Source: Rhodanobacter sp. B05 (lineage in GTDB: Bacteria > Pseudomonadota > Gammaproteobacteria > Xanthomonadales > Rhodanobacteraceae). Taken from it: a stretch of 64,000 nucleotides of DNA. Location: positions 62,001 to 126,000 of the forward strand of contig NZ_MUNU01000008.1 in assembly GCF_002001085.1 (NCBI RefSeq), in the 5' to 3' direction. Each line of letters starts with the position of its first letter. Within the stretch, counting starts at the first letter, position 1. The translations under genes and the position numbers were made by a program. Of this stretch, positions 25,416 to 33,168 are shown piece after piece. The notes under the pieces were generated by a model that saw only the letters and a program-made list of their open reading frames with translations, was not told the DNA's origin and ran no database searches.

Positions 25416-25808
25416 GTGGACACCCTGAACTACCACTTCAGGAGTCCGCACCATGCCGAACCAGGTCCACGAACCACCTACCGGTACACCCACGAATTCA
25501 AGGCGACGGCCGTCCGTTTGAGCCAGCTGTCTGGCGTTGCGGTACAGGATGTTGCTGCGTCGCTTTACATCCATCCGTTCATGCTGTCTCGTTGGCGCAA
25601 ACAGGCGCGCGAGGGTGTGATCATGACGAAGGGTGTGGCGGTGGATAAGGCCGTAGCGGCGGAGCTCAAGGAGCTGCGTCGCGTGAAGAAAGCCTATGAG
25701 CAATTGAAGATTGAGCATGACCTTTTAAAAAAAGCGATCGCGTTCACTTCCGCTCGAAAGGTGACATCTTCGCCTTCATCAAACAGCAGCAAGAGTTCCA
25801 CCCCGTGA
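25416..25808 (+). CDS. IS3-family OrfA (helix-turn-helix transposase subunit), start doubtful
   Basis: The open frame gives up to 130 aa. The region from [20 protein letters not shown] to LSRWRKQA is the HTH_Tnp_1 domain, followed by a leucine-zipper-like helix ([20 protein letters not shown]). The frame is open only from a GTG at 25416 that lies within the left inverted repeat. The better-placed ATG at 25453 (MPNQVHEP) is out of frame by one missing base, so OrfA may be frameshifted. An A7 run at 25727-25733 followed by GCG is the likely programmed -1 site that would join OrfA to OrfB. Confidence 0.75.
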   Translation: MDTLNYHFRSPHHAEPGPRTTYRYTHEFKATAVRLSQLSGVAVQDVAASLYIHPFMLSRWRKQAREGVIMTKGVAVDKAVAAELKELRRVKKAYEQLKIEHDLLKKAIAFTSARKVTSSPSSNSSKSSTP

Positions 25809-26614
25809 GGCTGTTGTGCCGACTGTATGGCGTCAGCGCGAGTGGGTTCTATGCGTGGCGTGATCGTCCGGCCAGCCCGCGGATCCAGGAGGATGGGCGT
25901 CTGCTCGGGAAGATTCGCCAGATACATGACGACAGCCGACAGACCTACGGCAGCCCGCGCGTGCATGCGGGGCTGCGCGACGAAGGCGAGTCGGTCGGAC
26001 GCCGTCGGGTCGCGCGCTTGATGCGGGATAACGCCGTCCGAGGGTGTTCGGCCGATCTGTATCGACGCTGCCCGGGCGTGGATCGCTTCTTCTCCAGCGT
26101 CGACAACCACGTCCATGAGTTGACCGTGGATCGGCCTGATCAGGTGTGGGTGACGGACGTGACCTATCTGAAAGTGTCGGGAACATGGCGATACCTGGCG
26201 ACGGTCATGGACCGCTACTCGCGACGCCTGCTGGGATGGTCGCTGGGCCCGGATCGAACCGCCCGCCTCACGCGCCGGGCACTGGCGGCGGCCCTGCGCC
26301 AACGCCAACCACCGCCCGGCACGCTGCTGCACAGTGATCGCGGCGTGGAGTTTCTGGCCAGCGACTTCAAGCAGGCGCTGGCCAGCGCCGGGCTGGTGCA
26401 GAGCGTGAACCGTCCGCATCGCATGACCGACAACGCACACATGGAATCGTGGAACAAAACCATGAAGTCCGACATGTACCACCGCCAGAACTTCACCAGC
26501 GAACCCAAGCTCAGAGCGGCCGTACGCAGCTACGTCGATTTCTACAACCACAAGCGCCTACACTCGGCACTTGGCTATCGCTCTCCCGTCGAGTTCGAAG
26601 CCTTGGCTGCCTAA
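25805..26614 (+). CDS. IS3-family OrfB transposase (DDE integrase core)
   Basis: 269 aa from a GTG overlapping the OrfA stop by 4 bases; the frame is open further upstream, as expected for a frameshifted OrfAB product. An HTH_21-like region ([29 protein letters not shown]) precedes the rve catalytic core. The DDE residues can be placed in [21 protein letters not shown] and [11 protein letters not shown], with about 35 residues between the second Asp and the Glu. The C-terminus [16 protein letters not shown] is typical of the family. OrfB looks intact. Confidence 0.92.
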   Translation: MRLLCRLYGVSASGFYAWRDRPASPRIQEDGRLLGKIRQIHDDSRQTYGSPRVHAGLRDEGESVGRRRVARLMRDNAVRGCSADLYRRCPGVDRFFSSVDNHVHELTVDRPDQVWVTDVTYLKVSGTWRYLATVMDRYSRRLLGWSLGPDRTARLTRRALAAALRQRQPPPGTLLHSDRGVEFLASDFKQALASAGLVQSVNRPHRMTDNAHMESWNKTMKSDMYHRQNFTSEPKLRAAVRSYVDFYNHKRLHSALGYRSPVEFEALAA

Positions 26615-26650
26615 CCAAAGAGTGTCCACTTTTGCGTAGGAACTCTCCGG

Positions 26651-26680
26651 CTTCGCCGCCGCTTAACTCCAGCGTTAGGC
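26651..26680 (+). repeat. attC7, right part
   Basis: Right part of the split attC, ending in R' GTTAGGC at 26674-26680. CGG at 26648-26650 is the second copy of the target duplication. Confidence 0.92.
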
Positions 26681-26697
26681 ATCACGAAGGAATCACC

Positions 26698-27180
26698 GTG
26701 TCACGTCAGCTATTGAGCCAATCATGCGCGTGCAGTTGCGGCGAATCGCGATTCGCGGTGAGCGGAATGCCAATCACTCGCCTGCTGTGTCATTGCACGA
26801 TCTGCCAATCCGTCTGCAAGCAGCCGTTTGCAGATGTCACGGCCTGGTGGGGAGGAGCCATTACCTTGCCAGAACGTCACAACGTTCAATTCAAGAAGTA
26901 TCGCGCACCGCCAGCACTGCGCCGAGGAACGTGCGGGTCCTGTGGCATGCCAGTCGTCGGTTTTCTGCGGCTGGCGCCGTTCCTGAGGTTGGCCTTCGTC
27001 CCTTCAGCGAACTTCCCCGACCAAGCTGCACTGCCGAAACCCAAGGCGCACATCTTCTATCACCGCCGCCTCACGGACGCCAGCGACAATCTTCCCAAAG
27101 TCAGCGGCTACTGGCCAAGTGAACTCACAGTCACGAAACTCGTCATGGGCGGCATGTTTGATGCAACAAGCAACGCCTAA
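26698..27180 (+). CDS. Cassette 8: GFA/CENP-V family zinc protein
   Basis: 160 aa from a GTG at 26698, preceded by GAAGGAA. The zinc-binding cysteine pattern of the GFA (glutathione-dependent formaldehyde-activating) fold is clear: CACSCG at the start, CHCTIC in the first third, and CGSCG in the middle. Members are usually annotated as carbon-sulfur lyase-like, and most have no proven substrate. The TAA stop overlaps the R'' core of attC8. The frame is open upstream through the insertion sequence, but only the cassette part is credible. Confidence 0.83.
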   Translation: MSRQLLSQSCACSCGESRFAVSGMPITRLLCHCTICQSVCKQPFADVTAWWGGAITLPERHNVQFKKYRAPPALRRGTCGSCGMPVVGFLRLAPFLRLAFVPSANFPDQAALPKPKAHIFYHRRLTDASDNLPKVSGYWPSELTVTKLVMGGMFDATSNA

Positions 27181-27231
27181 CTACTCGTTCAAGGTAGACG
27201 GCTGCGCCGCCGCTTAACTCCAGCGTTAGTC
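27175..27231 (+). repeat. attC8
   Basis: 57-bp attC. R'' GCCTAAC at 27175-27181, R' GTTAGTC at 27225-27231 (a variant core). Confidence 0.92.
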
Positions 27232-27247
27232 GGCATTGGAGAGTTCA

Positions 27248-27601
27248 ATGATTTGCCGTATGTGGCATGGGGTCACCCTGCGCTCCAAGGCCGATGCTTA
27301 CACGGCCTTTCTTGAGCAGCGCGCCATTCCGGATTACCGCTTGGTGCCTGGAAACCTAAGCGTTGCGATATTGCGCCGCGACGAGGCTGACGTCTCGCAT
27401 TTCATGACGGTCACGCATTGGGAATCGGAGGAGAGCATTCATGCCTTCGCCGGAGAGGATCTGCTCACCGCCAAATACTACCCGGAAGATCGGGACTTCC
27501 TTTTAGAGTTCGAGCCGGAGGTCCAGCATTTCACGGTTACGGCGATCGAGATGCCGTCTAACCATTCATTCAAGCCGAAGCCGCTTCGCGGCTCGGCTTA
27601 A
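27248..27601 (+). CDS. Cassette 9: antibiotic biosynthesis monooxygenase (ABM)-like protein
   Basis: 117 aa from the ATG at 27248; a TTG at 27236 is also in frame. The opening MICRMWHGVTLRSKADAYTA, the central strand HFMTVTHWESEESIHAFAGE and the closing strand of a ferredoxin-like fold are typical of the ABM/EthD superfamily, often small heme- or quinone-handling or simply dimeric alpha/beta barrel proteins. The function cannot be inferred further. The frame continues into attC9, which supplies the last residues (NHSFKPKPLRGSA) and the stop. Confidence 0.75.
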   Translation: MICRMWHGVTLRSKADAYTAFLEQRAIPDYRLVPGNLSVAILRRDEADVSHFMTVTHWESEESIHAFAGEDLLTAKYYPEDRDFLLEFEPEVQHFTVTAIEMPSNHSFKPKPLRGSA

Positions 27602-27615
27602 TTCAGGCGTTAGGC
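27556..27615 (+). repeat. attC9
   Basis: 60-bp attC with a different central stem from the others: AAGCCGAAGCCGCTTCGCGGCTCGGCTT is a stem around CCGCTTCGCGG. R'' GTCTAAC at 27556-27562, R' GTTAGGC at 27609-27615. Confidence 0.9.
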
Positions 27616-27626
27616 ATCAAGTAGCC

Positions 27627-27872
27627 ATGCAAGACGAGATCAAAAATAGCGTTGTTGCCGTCGTCAAGTTCACCGCGTACTACATCATTTGGTCGTTCGT
27701 TCTATTCAATCTTGGTCGTGTGTCGCTGCTTCTTGTTACTCTCGGGCAGTATCCGCGAGGCCTTGATGCGCAACGTAACGTCAGCAAAATTTCGCTCGTT
27801 GGTATTCTTGTACTCGTCTTGGCTTGGTCGCTTGTTGCTATCTACAACAACACACTCGGCGTCCATGCCTAA
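27627..27872 (+). CDS. Cassette 10: small membrane protein of unknown function
   Basis: 81 aa with two membrane helices, about residues 9-38 (AVVKFTAYYIIWSFVLFNLG, then VSLLLVTLG) and 54-73 (ISLVGILVLVLAWSLVAIY). I do not recognise the family. The start is 11 bases after the R' core of attC9 and the stop overlaps the R'' core of attC10. With cassettes 2 and 7 it makes three cassettes that encode small membrane proteins. Confidence 0.65.
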   Translation: MQDEIKNSVVAVVKFTAYYIIWSFVLFNLGRVSLLLVTLGQYPRGLDAQRNVSKISLVGILVLVLAWSLVAIYNNTLGVHA

Positions 27873-27923
27873 CATTTCGTTCAAGGTGGACGGCTTCGCC
27901 GCCGCCTAACTCCAGCGTTAGGC
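27867..27923 (+). repeat. attC10
   Basis: 57-bp attC. R'' GCCTAAC at 27867-27873, R' GTTAGGC at 27917-27923. Confidence 0.93.
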
Positions 27924-27932
27924 TGCAAAAGG

Positions 27933-28907
27933 ATGATCACAGTACGCCCTGCAGAGCAAAAGGACGCCGACGCTGCGATTGGCGTCGTGCGCCGCTCGAT
28001 TACCGAACTTTGCGCACCCGATCACCACCACGATGAGAAGACGCTCGCCACATGGCTGGCCAACAAGACGCCGCAGAATTTTCTCAGCTGGCTTTCTAAC
28101 GTTGACAATTTCTGCGTCGTTGCAGAATCAAACGGTCACCTGCATGGCGTTGGCGTACTTCAACGCAGAGGCGAGATCCTTCTTTTCTACTTGGCCCCTG
28201 GCTCGCAGCGTCAAGGCATTGGTCGCATGGTCCATACGGCATTGGAGAGGAAAGCGGCTCAATGGGGGTTGGAGTCCCTGTACTTGGAAAGCACGGCTTT
28301 GGCTTGCTCGTTCTATGAGGCGCTGGGTTACCAGCCAACCGGTCGTCCGGTTTTACATTTTGGCGTGTTGCAGTGCTTTCCGTATGCTAAGCAGCTGCAG
28401 CCCAACAAGGCGGACGGCTGCGCCGCCGCCAAATTCCAGCGTCAGGCGCCGCAGTCATTCAAAGAACCCAAGACCACAACCCCCATGACTGAAATGAAAA
28501 GACCGGAAGCTGCGCCCGGCGCATTCCAGGCTGCCTGGAATGCCCACGACATGGCTGCCCTCGGTAGCCTGTTCGATGAAGACGCGACGTTCGTGAATCG
28601 CTTCGGACACTATGTCCAGGGCGTCGATGAGATCGTGGCGCTCCACGTTCCCATTCACGAAACGATCTATCGCGACTCCACGCTGGAAAACGAGCTGATC
28701 GATGTCGCTCACATGGCTGACGGCGTGGCGGTCATCCATTTCTGGAGTCGCCTGGCGGCCGGCGCCGCTCACCCGGCCGGGCCGCATGAGGTGGATACGC
28801 TTATCCTCGCCGTACTGACGAGGCGGAACGGGATCTGGCGCATTCGGGCGCTCGAGAATGTGACTCTCACAAATCCGCGGACCGGGGAGCCGGTTCTGCG
28901 CGGTTAA
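27933..28907 (+). CDS. Cassette 11: GNAT acetyltransferase fused in frame to a SnoaL-like protein through a decayed attC
   Basis: 324 aa ORF. Residues 1-155 are a GNAT acetyltransferase (ITVRPAEQKDADAAIGVVRR, the acetyl-CoA loop SQRQGIGRMVHTAL, and SFYEALGYQPTGRPV). Residues about 156-184 are encoded by the degenerate attC11 and its leader (QPNKADGCAAAKFQRQ). From the internal ATG at 28485 (residue 185) the frame is a SgcJ/SnoaL-like NTF2-fold protein (AFQAAWNAHDMAALGSLFDE, RFGHYVQGVDEIV, and a final WRIRALENV). The attC stop codon (TAA in intact sites) has become AAA. Whether one fused protein or two proteins are made is not decidable from sequence; the internal ATG could still serve. Confidence 0.8.
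   Translation: MITVRPAEQKDADAAIGVVRRSITELCAPDHHHDEKTLATWLANKTPQNFLSWLSNVDNFCVVAESNGHLHGVGVLQRRGEILLFYLAPGSQRQGIGRMVHTALERKAAQWGLESLYLESTALACSFYEALGYQPTGRPVLHFGVLQCFPYAKQLQPNKADGCAAAKFQRQAPQSFKEPKTTTPMTEMKRPEAAPGAFQAAWNAHDMAALGSLFDEDATFVNRFGHYVQGVDEIVALHVPIHETIYRDSTLENELIDVAHMADGVAVIHFWSRLAAGAAHPAGPHEVDTLILAVLTRRNGIWRIRALENVTLTNPRTGEPVLRG
28400..28447 (+). repeat. attC11, decayed terminal attC
   Basis: A 48-bp remnant: R'' GCCCAAC (28400-28406) and R' GTCAGGC (28441-28447) each differ by one base from the consensus. About nine bases after R'' (the TTCGTTCAA stretch) are missing, and the TTAACTCC block reads CAAATTCC. It is probably inactive for recombination and marks the visible end of the array. 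Confidence 0.8.
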
Positions 28908-29195
28908 AGCGGCATGGCGACGTGGATGCATGTCGCAGTTACCCTGCGTTCCCGGCTTCCAGGCTTCGCATCAACATCAGTGCCTGATGGCACTTCGGGC
29001 CGGCCTGCATGATCGTGTTTCTGCCTCTGGTTGTGTGTTGCAGGTTGCGCGCCTCGTCGCGGCCCGACCCTTCGCGCGAGCGGACCGCCGCGGGTCGTTG
29101 CGATGTCCTCATGCCCTGCGCCGCCGCCCGGTCCGGCCGTCAGGCCGCGCAAGTGCGCACCGGGCCCGCTGCAATCCTTGCCCGGGAGGGAGCGC
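28908..29195. other. Gene-free interval after the integron
   Basis: 288 bases of high-GC sequence without attC sites, promoters or credible ORFs that I can support. A minus-strand frame covers it, but its composition is that of a shadow. Confidence 0.5.
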
Positions 29196-29599
29196 ATGCT
29201 TGAAGGCTCATGTCACTGCGGTTCCGTTCGTTGGCAACTGTTCGTTGGCAACTGGATGCGTTGCCGGAGTCGGTCACCGCATGCAACTGCACGGCTTGCC
29301 GCAGGTATGGAGCGCTCTGGGCCTATGGTTACGAAGACGATACGATCAAGGTCAGCGGGCCGACCACGGCGTACGTACGCGGGGACGCGCTGAGTTTCAA
29401 CTTCTGCTCCAGGTGCGGCAACGTCACCCACTGGCGTGGGCTGAAGTCCGATGAGCAGGGTCGTCGACGAATCGCCGTGAACCTCCGCACGACGGAGCCC
29501 GGGCCGATCGCGCATGTCCCGATCGATCATTTCGACGGGCTCGACAAGTGGGAGGACCTGCCTCGAGACGGCAGGTGCATCAGGGATCTGTGGTTCTAG
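29196..29599 (+). pseudogene. GFA/CENP-V family gene disrupted by a 14-bp tandem duplication
   Basis: The first frame starts at the ATG at 29196 and reads MLEGSCHCGSVRWQL, the N-terminal zinc motif of a GFA-family protein. It is then thrown out of frame by an exact 14-base tandem repeat (29226-29253). Dropping one copy joins it to the downstream frame, RWQLDALPESVTACNCTACR, then CSRCGN and a C-terminus ending GRCIRDLWF. The reconstructed protein has all three Cys motifs and about 129 aa, the family's usual size. An ATG at 29210 could start the downstream frame alone, but the product would lack the first CxC motif. Confidence 0.85.
29226..29253 (+). repeat. 14-bp exact tandem duplication
   Basis: GTTCGTTGGCAACT occurs twice without a spacer (29226-29239 and 29240-29253). 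Fourteen is not a multiple of three, so it causes the frameshift in the GFA-family gene. It is probably a recent slippage event and could revert. Confidence 0.95.
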
Positions 29600-29918
29600 C
29601 CAGGGCACGCGGCGGCAGCGCGGGCAAGGTGCGCGGCCCGCCACCGAGGACGCGCACCAACGGAGCGCAGGGACTTGCGGTATGACGTCTTGCATGGCGG
29701 GTCTGGGACCGAAGCGTCGATGGCACCTGCGCGTCCAGCCGCAAGACGCCGGCACGAAGCCGCGTGACACCAGCTTATGCATCCACTTAACCTGTCTGCA
29801 TGCACGCTCGGCGGGGCGGGCCTCGGTTTCCGGCATGATCGCGTGCGCCACGGCGCCGTGCCGATCACCGCCCGGCCGACGCCACCCGCATCACCTCGAC
29901 GATGGAGAACATCAGCAC
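29600..29918. other. Gene-free interval upstream of zwf1
   Basis: 319 bases without a supported gene. The zwf1 frame is open back to 29514, but this extension overlaps the GFA pseudogene and has no homologous look. It presumably contains the promoter of the sugar-phosphate operon; I cannot place -35/-10 elements with confidence. Confidence 0.45.
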
Positions 29919-31325
29919 ATGGCCCTGCCCCGCTCGGATGCCCTGGTATTTTTTGGCGCCACTGGCGATCTCGCCTACAAGAAGATTTTCCCGGCCCTGC
30001 TGGCGATGACGCGGGATGGCGACCTCGACGTGCCGATCATCGGCGTGGCGCATTCGGGCTGGAGCGTGAAGCAGCTACGCAAGCGCGCCCACGACAGCGT
30101 GAGGCAGGCGGCGAAGGACAGCGGCGAAAAGCTCGACAAGGCGGTGTTCGAGCGGCTCGCCGAACGACTGCAGTATGTCGATGGCGACTACGCCGACCCG
30201 GCCACGTTCGCGCAGTTGAAGAAGGCACTGGGCAGGGCGAAGCGCCCGTTGCACTACCTCGCGATTCCGCCCAGCCTGTTCGGCACGGTGGTCGAGGGGC
30301 TGCAGCAGGCCGGTTGCGCGAAGGATGCGCGGGTGGTGGTGGAGAAGCCGTTCGGGCACGACCTGGCTTCGGCGCAGGAACTCAACCGGGTGCTGCGTTC
30401 GGTGTTCCCCGACGATGCGATCTTCCGCATCGATCACTTCCTGGGCAAGGAGGCGATCATGAACATCCTGTACTTTCGTTTCGCCAACTCGTTCCTGGAG
30501 CCGATCTGGAACCGCAACCACGTGGCCAGCGTGGAGATCACGTTGGCCGAGCAGTTCGGTGTGAAGGGTCGCGGCGCGTTCTATGACGGCGCCGGCTGCC
30601 TGCGCGACGTGATCCAGAACCACCTGCTGCAGATCGTGGCGCTGCTGGCGATGGAACCGCCGGCCTACCAGGGCTTCGGCGCGGTGCATGCGGAGAAGAC
30701 CAAGGTGTTCCAGGCGATGCGCCCGCTCGCGCCGGACGACCTGGTGCGCGGCCAGTACCGCGGCTACCGCAAGGAGCCCGGCGTGGCGAAGGGCTCGGAC
30801 GTGGAGACTTATTGCGCGCTGCGCCTGTTCATCGACTCGTGGCGCTGGGGCGGCGTGCCGTGGTACCTGCGTTCGGGCAAGTGCCTGCCCGAGACCGTGG
30901 CCGAGATCGTGGTGGAGCTGAAGCCGCCGCCGCAGAAGCTGTTCGACGATGCGGCGATCAGCGCCGGTCGCGCCAACTATCTGCGCTTTCGGCTGTCGCC
31001 CAACACGGCGGTGGCGCTGGCGGCACGGGTCAAGCGGGTGGGCAAGGAATTTGTCGGCGACCAGCGCGAGCTGTACCTGATGGACGAGCAGTCCGGCGAG
31101 GAGACACCTTACGAGCGCCTGCTCGGCGACGCGATGGCCGGCGACGGCGCGCTGTTCACCCGCGAGGAGGCGGTCGAGGCGGCCTGGATGGTGGTCGATC
31201 CGGTGCTGGAAAAGCATCACAAGGCGATTCCGTACACGCCGGGCGGCTGGGGACCGAAGCAGGCCGACGATCTGATCGCGGCCGACGGCGGCTGGCACAA
31301 CCCGGTGCTGGAGCCGACGGCATGA
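29919..31325 (+). CDS. zwf: Glucose-6-phosphate dehydrogenase (first copy)
   Basis: 468 aa from the ATG at 29919. It oxidises glucose 6-phosphate to 6-phosphogluconolactone with NAD(P)+. The dinucleotide motif [20 protein letters not shown], the substrate-site motif RIDHFLGKE with the catalytic-site His, and the C-terminal [11 protein letters not shown] are all present. The protein is slightly shorter and clearly different from the second copy at 44086-45549. It is first in a tight plus-strand operon with a HAD phosphatase (ATGA overlap), tal, pgi and pgm. No gnd gene is in the window, so this copy may feed either the pentose phosphate route or the Entner-Doudoroff route. Confidence 0.95.
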   Translation: MALPRSDALVFFGATGDLAYKKIFPALLAMTRDGDLDVPIIGVAHSGWSVKQLRKRAHDSVRQAAKDSGEKLDKAVFERLAERLQYVDGDYADPATFAQLKKALGRAKRPLHYLAIPPSLFGTVVEGLQQAGCAKDARVVVEKPFGHDLASAQELNRVLRSVFPDDAIFRIDHFLGKEAIMNILYFRFANSFLEPIWNRNHVASVEITLAEQFGVKGRGAFYDGAGCLRDVIQNHLLQIVALLAMEPPAYQGFGAVHAEKTKVFQAMRPLAPDDLVRGQYRGYRKEPGVAKGSDVETYCALRLFIDSWRWGGVPWYLRSGKCLPETVAEIVVELKPPPQKLFDDAAISAGRANYLRFRLSPNTAVALAARVKRVGKEFVGDQRELYLMDEQSGEETPYERLLGDAMAGDGALFTREEAVEAAWMVVDPVLEKHHKAIPYTPGGWGPKQADDLIAADGGWHNPVLEPTA

Positions 31326-32023
31326 GCGAGGCGGCGGCCCTGGTGTTCCTGCTCGATGTCGACAACACCCTGCTCGACAACGACCGTTTTGCCGACGACC
31401 TGGGCGATACCCTGGCCCAGGCATTCGGCGCCGGCGAACGCGATCGTTACTGGTCGATCTACGCGCAATTGCGCGACGAGCTCGGCTACGCCGACTACCT
31501 GGGCGCGCTGCAGCACTTTCGCCGCGGGCTGGACAACGAGCCCGCGCTGCTGCAGATGTCGAAATACCTGCTGGAATATCCGTTCGCCGAGCGCCTGTAT
31601 CCGCACGCGCTGGAGACGATCGCCCACCTGCGCACGCTGGCGCCCACGGTGATCCTGTCCGATGGCGACGTGGTGTTCCAGCCGCGCAAGATCCAGCACG
31701 CCGGGATCTGGGCGGCGGTGCGCGGCGAGGTGCTGATCTACCTGCACAAGCAGCGCATGCTGGTGGCGATGCAGCAGCGCTATCCCGCCGCGCACTACGT
31801 GATGGTGGACGACAAGCCGCAGATCCTGGCGGCGATGAAGCAGCAGCTCGGTGCCCGGCTGACCACGGTGTTCGTGCGCCAGGGCCATTACGCCGCGGAC
31901 AGCGCGCGCGAGACCATCGCGCCGGCGCCGGATCTCGTCATCGCGTGCATCGGCGAGCTGCGCGGGCGTAAGCTTGAAGACTTCCTGCCGAGTGCGCCGG
32001 CGATTGCGCTGGCAGCCGACTGA
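31322..32023 (+). CDS. HAD-superfamily hydrolase
   Basis: 233 aa, starting in a 4-base overlap (ATGA) with the zwf1 stop, so translation is coupled. HAD motif I is [12 protein letters not shown] with the nucleophile and acid Asp residues; motif II is in [10 protein letters not shown] and motif IV in VMVDDKPQI. The cap region is short and helical. The setting, between zwf1 and tal, suggests a sugar-phosphate phosphatase or a housekeeping role for the pathway, but the substrate is not readable from sequence. Confidence 0.85.
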   Translation: MSEAAALVFLLDVDNTLLDNDRFADDLGDTLAQAFGAGERDRYWSIYAQLRDELGYADYLGALQHFRRGLDNEPALLQMSKYLLEYPFAERLYPHALETIAHLRTLAPTVILSDGDVVFQPRKIQHAGIWAAVRGEVLIYLHKQRMLVAMQQRYPAAHYVMVDDKPQILAAMKQQLGARLTTVFVRQGHYAADSARETIAPAPDLVIACIGELRGRKLEDFLPSAPAIALAAD

Positions 32024-32064
32024 AACCGATTGCGACCCATTGAAGCAACGTCCACGGAGCAAGC

Positions 32065-33168
32065 ATGAAAGCGACCCGACAACTGCACGATCTCGGCCAG
32101 AGCCTGTGGCTGGACAACATCACCCGCACCCTGCTCGACGACGGCACGCTGGCGCGCTACATCAGTGAGGACTCGATCACCGGCCTGACCTCGAACCCCA
32201 GCATCTTCGACGCGGCGATCGGCGACGGCGACGCCTACGATGCCGGCATCCACGCCAAGACACTGGCCGGCCTGAGCGGCGAAAAGCTGTTCGTCGAACT
32301 GGCGCTGGAGGACCTGCGCCGCGCGGCCGACCTGTTCGCACCGGTATTCCAGCGCAGCGCCGGCGTCGACGGCTGGGTCTCGATGGAGGTCTCCCCGCTG
32401 CTGGCCGCCGACACCGCCGGCTCGATCGCCGCGGCCCGGCAGATCCACGCCGCCGGCAAGCGCGACAACCTGTTCGTGAAGATTCCCGGTACCCCGGAAG
32501 GCGTGCCGGCGATCGAGGAGGCGATCTTCCTCGGCATTCCGATCAACGTGACCCTGCTGTTCTCCTGCGCCCAGTACCAGGCCGCCGCCGAGGCGTACCT
32601 GCGCGGCATCGAGCGGCGCATCGAGGCGGGGATGGACCCGCGCGTGGGCTCGGTGGCGTCGCTGTTCATCAGCCGCTGGGACGTGGCCAGCAACAAGGCC
32701 TTGCCGGATGCGCTGCACAACACGCTGGGCATCGCGGTGGGCCGGCAGACTTATCGTGCCTACCGCGAACTGCTGGCGTCGGCGCGCTGGCAGAAACTGG
32801 CCGCCGCCGGCGCGCAGCCGCAGCGCCTGTTGTGGGCCAGCACCGGGACCAAGGACCCGAACGCACCGGACACGCTGTACATCAGCTCGCTGGCTGCACC
32901 GAACACCATCAACACGATGCCGGAGAAGACCCTGCATGCCTTTGCCGACCACGGCCAGCTGGCCGGCGTGATGCCGATCGACGGCGGCGACGCCGACACC
33001 ATGCTCGCGCAGATCGGCAAGGCCGGCGTGGATGTCGACGCGCTGGCGCTGCAGCTGCAGCAGGACGGCGCGGATGCGTTCGTCAAATCCTGGAAGCAGC
33101 TGTTGCAGCGGATCGCGGACAAGGCCAGTGCGCTCGACGCCAAGGCCAAGGGACCGGCGATGCGATGA
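32065..33168 (+). CDS. tal: Transaldolase
   Basis: 367 aa, the length of the longer bacterial (TAL subfamily with SNPSIF) transaldolases. It transfers a dihydroxyacetone unit between sugar phosphates in the non-oxidative pentose phosphate pathway. [13 protein letters not shown] at the N-terminus and the Schiff-base Lys in [11 protein letters not shown] are visible, followed by INVTLLFS and the C-terminal [10 protein letters not shown]. The start codon follows an AGGAGC-like site (GGAGC). The stop overlaps the pgi start (ATGA). Confidence 0.95.
   Translation: MKATRQLHDLGQSLWLDNITRTLLDDGTLARYISEDSITGLTSNPSIFDAAIGDGDAYDAGIHAKTLAGLSGEKLFVELALEDLRRAADLFAPVFQRSAGVDGWVSMEVSPLLAADTAGSIAAARQIHAAGKRDNLFVKIPGTPEGVPAIEEAIFLGIPINVTLLFSCAQYQAAAEAYLRGIERRIEAGMDPRVGSVASLFISRWDVASNKALPDALHNTLGIAVGRQTYRAYRELLASARWQKLAAAGAQPQRLLWASTGTKDPNAPDTLYISSLAAPNTINTMPEKTLHAFADHGQLAGVMPIDGGDADTMLAQIGKAGVDVDALALQLQQDGADAFVKSWKQLLQRIADKASALDAKAKGPAMR

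Larger units (their letters stand above)
25398..26647 (+). mobile_element. IS3-family insertion sequence inside attC7 (1250 bp)
   Basis: The ends are imperfect inverted repeats: left 25398-25426 and right 26619-26647 match at 23 of 29 positions, with AGTTCCT, CGC and AGTGGACAC conserved. The element is flanked by a 3-bp direct repeat CGG (25395-25397 and 26648-26650). Removing the element and one CGG restores a normal attC. It carries overlapping orfA and orfB with a -1 frameshift signal, the IS3-family layout. GC is higher than in the surrounding cassettes. Confidence 0.93.

Noticed and set aside
22369..28447. CRISPR array
   Set aside because: Repeats are spaced unevenly (hundreds of bases), flank genes and have attC core sites, so they are integron sites.
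28904..29197. 97 aa minus-strand ORF after the integron
   Set aside because: Gly/Arg-rich shadow composition, no ribosome site and no domain.
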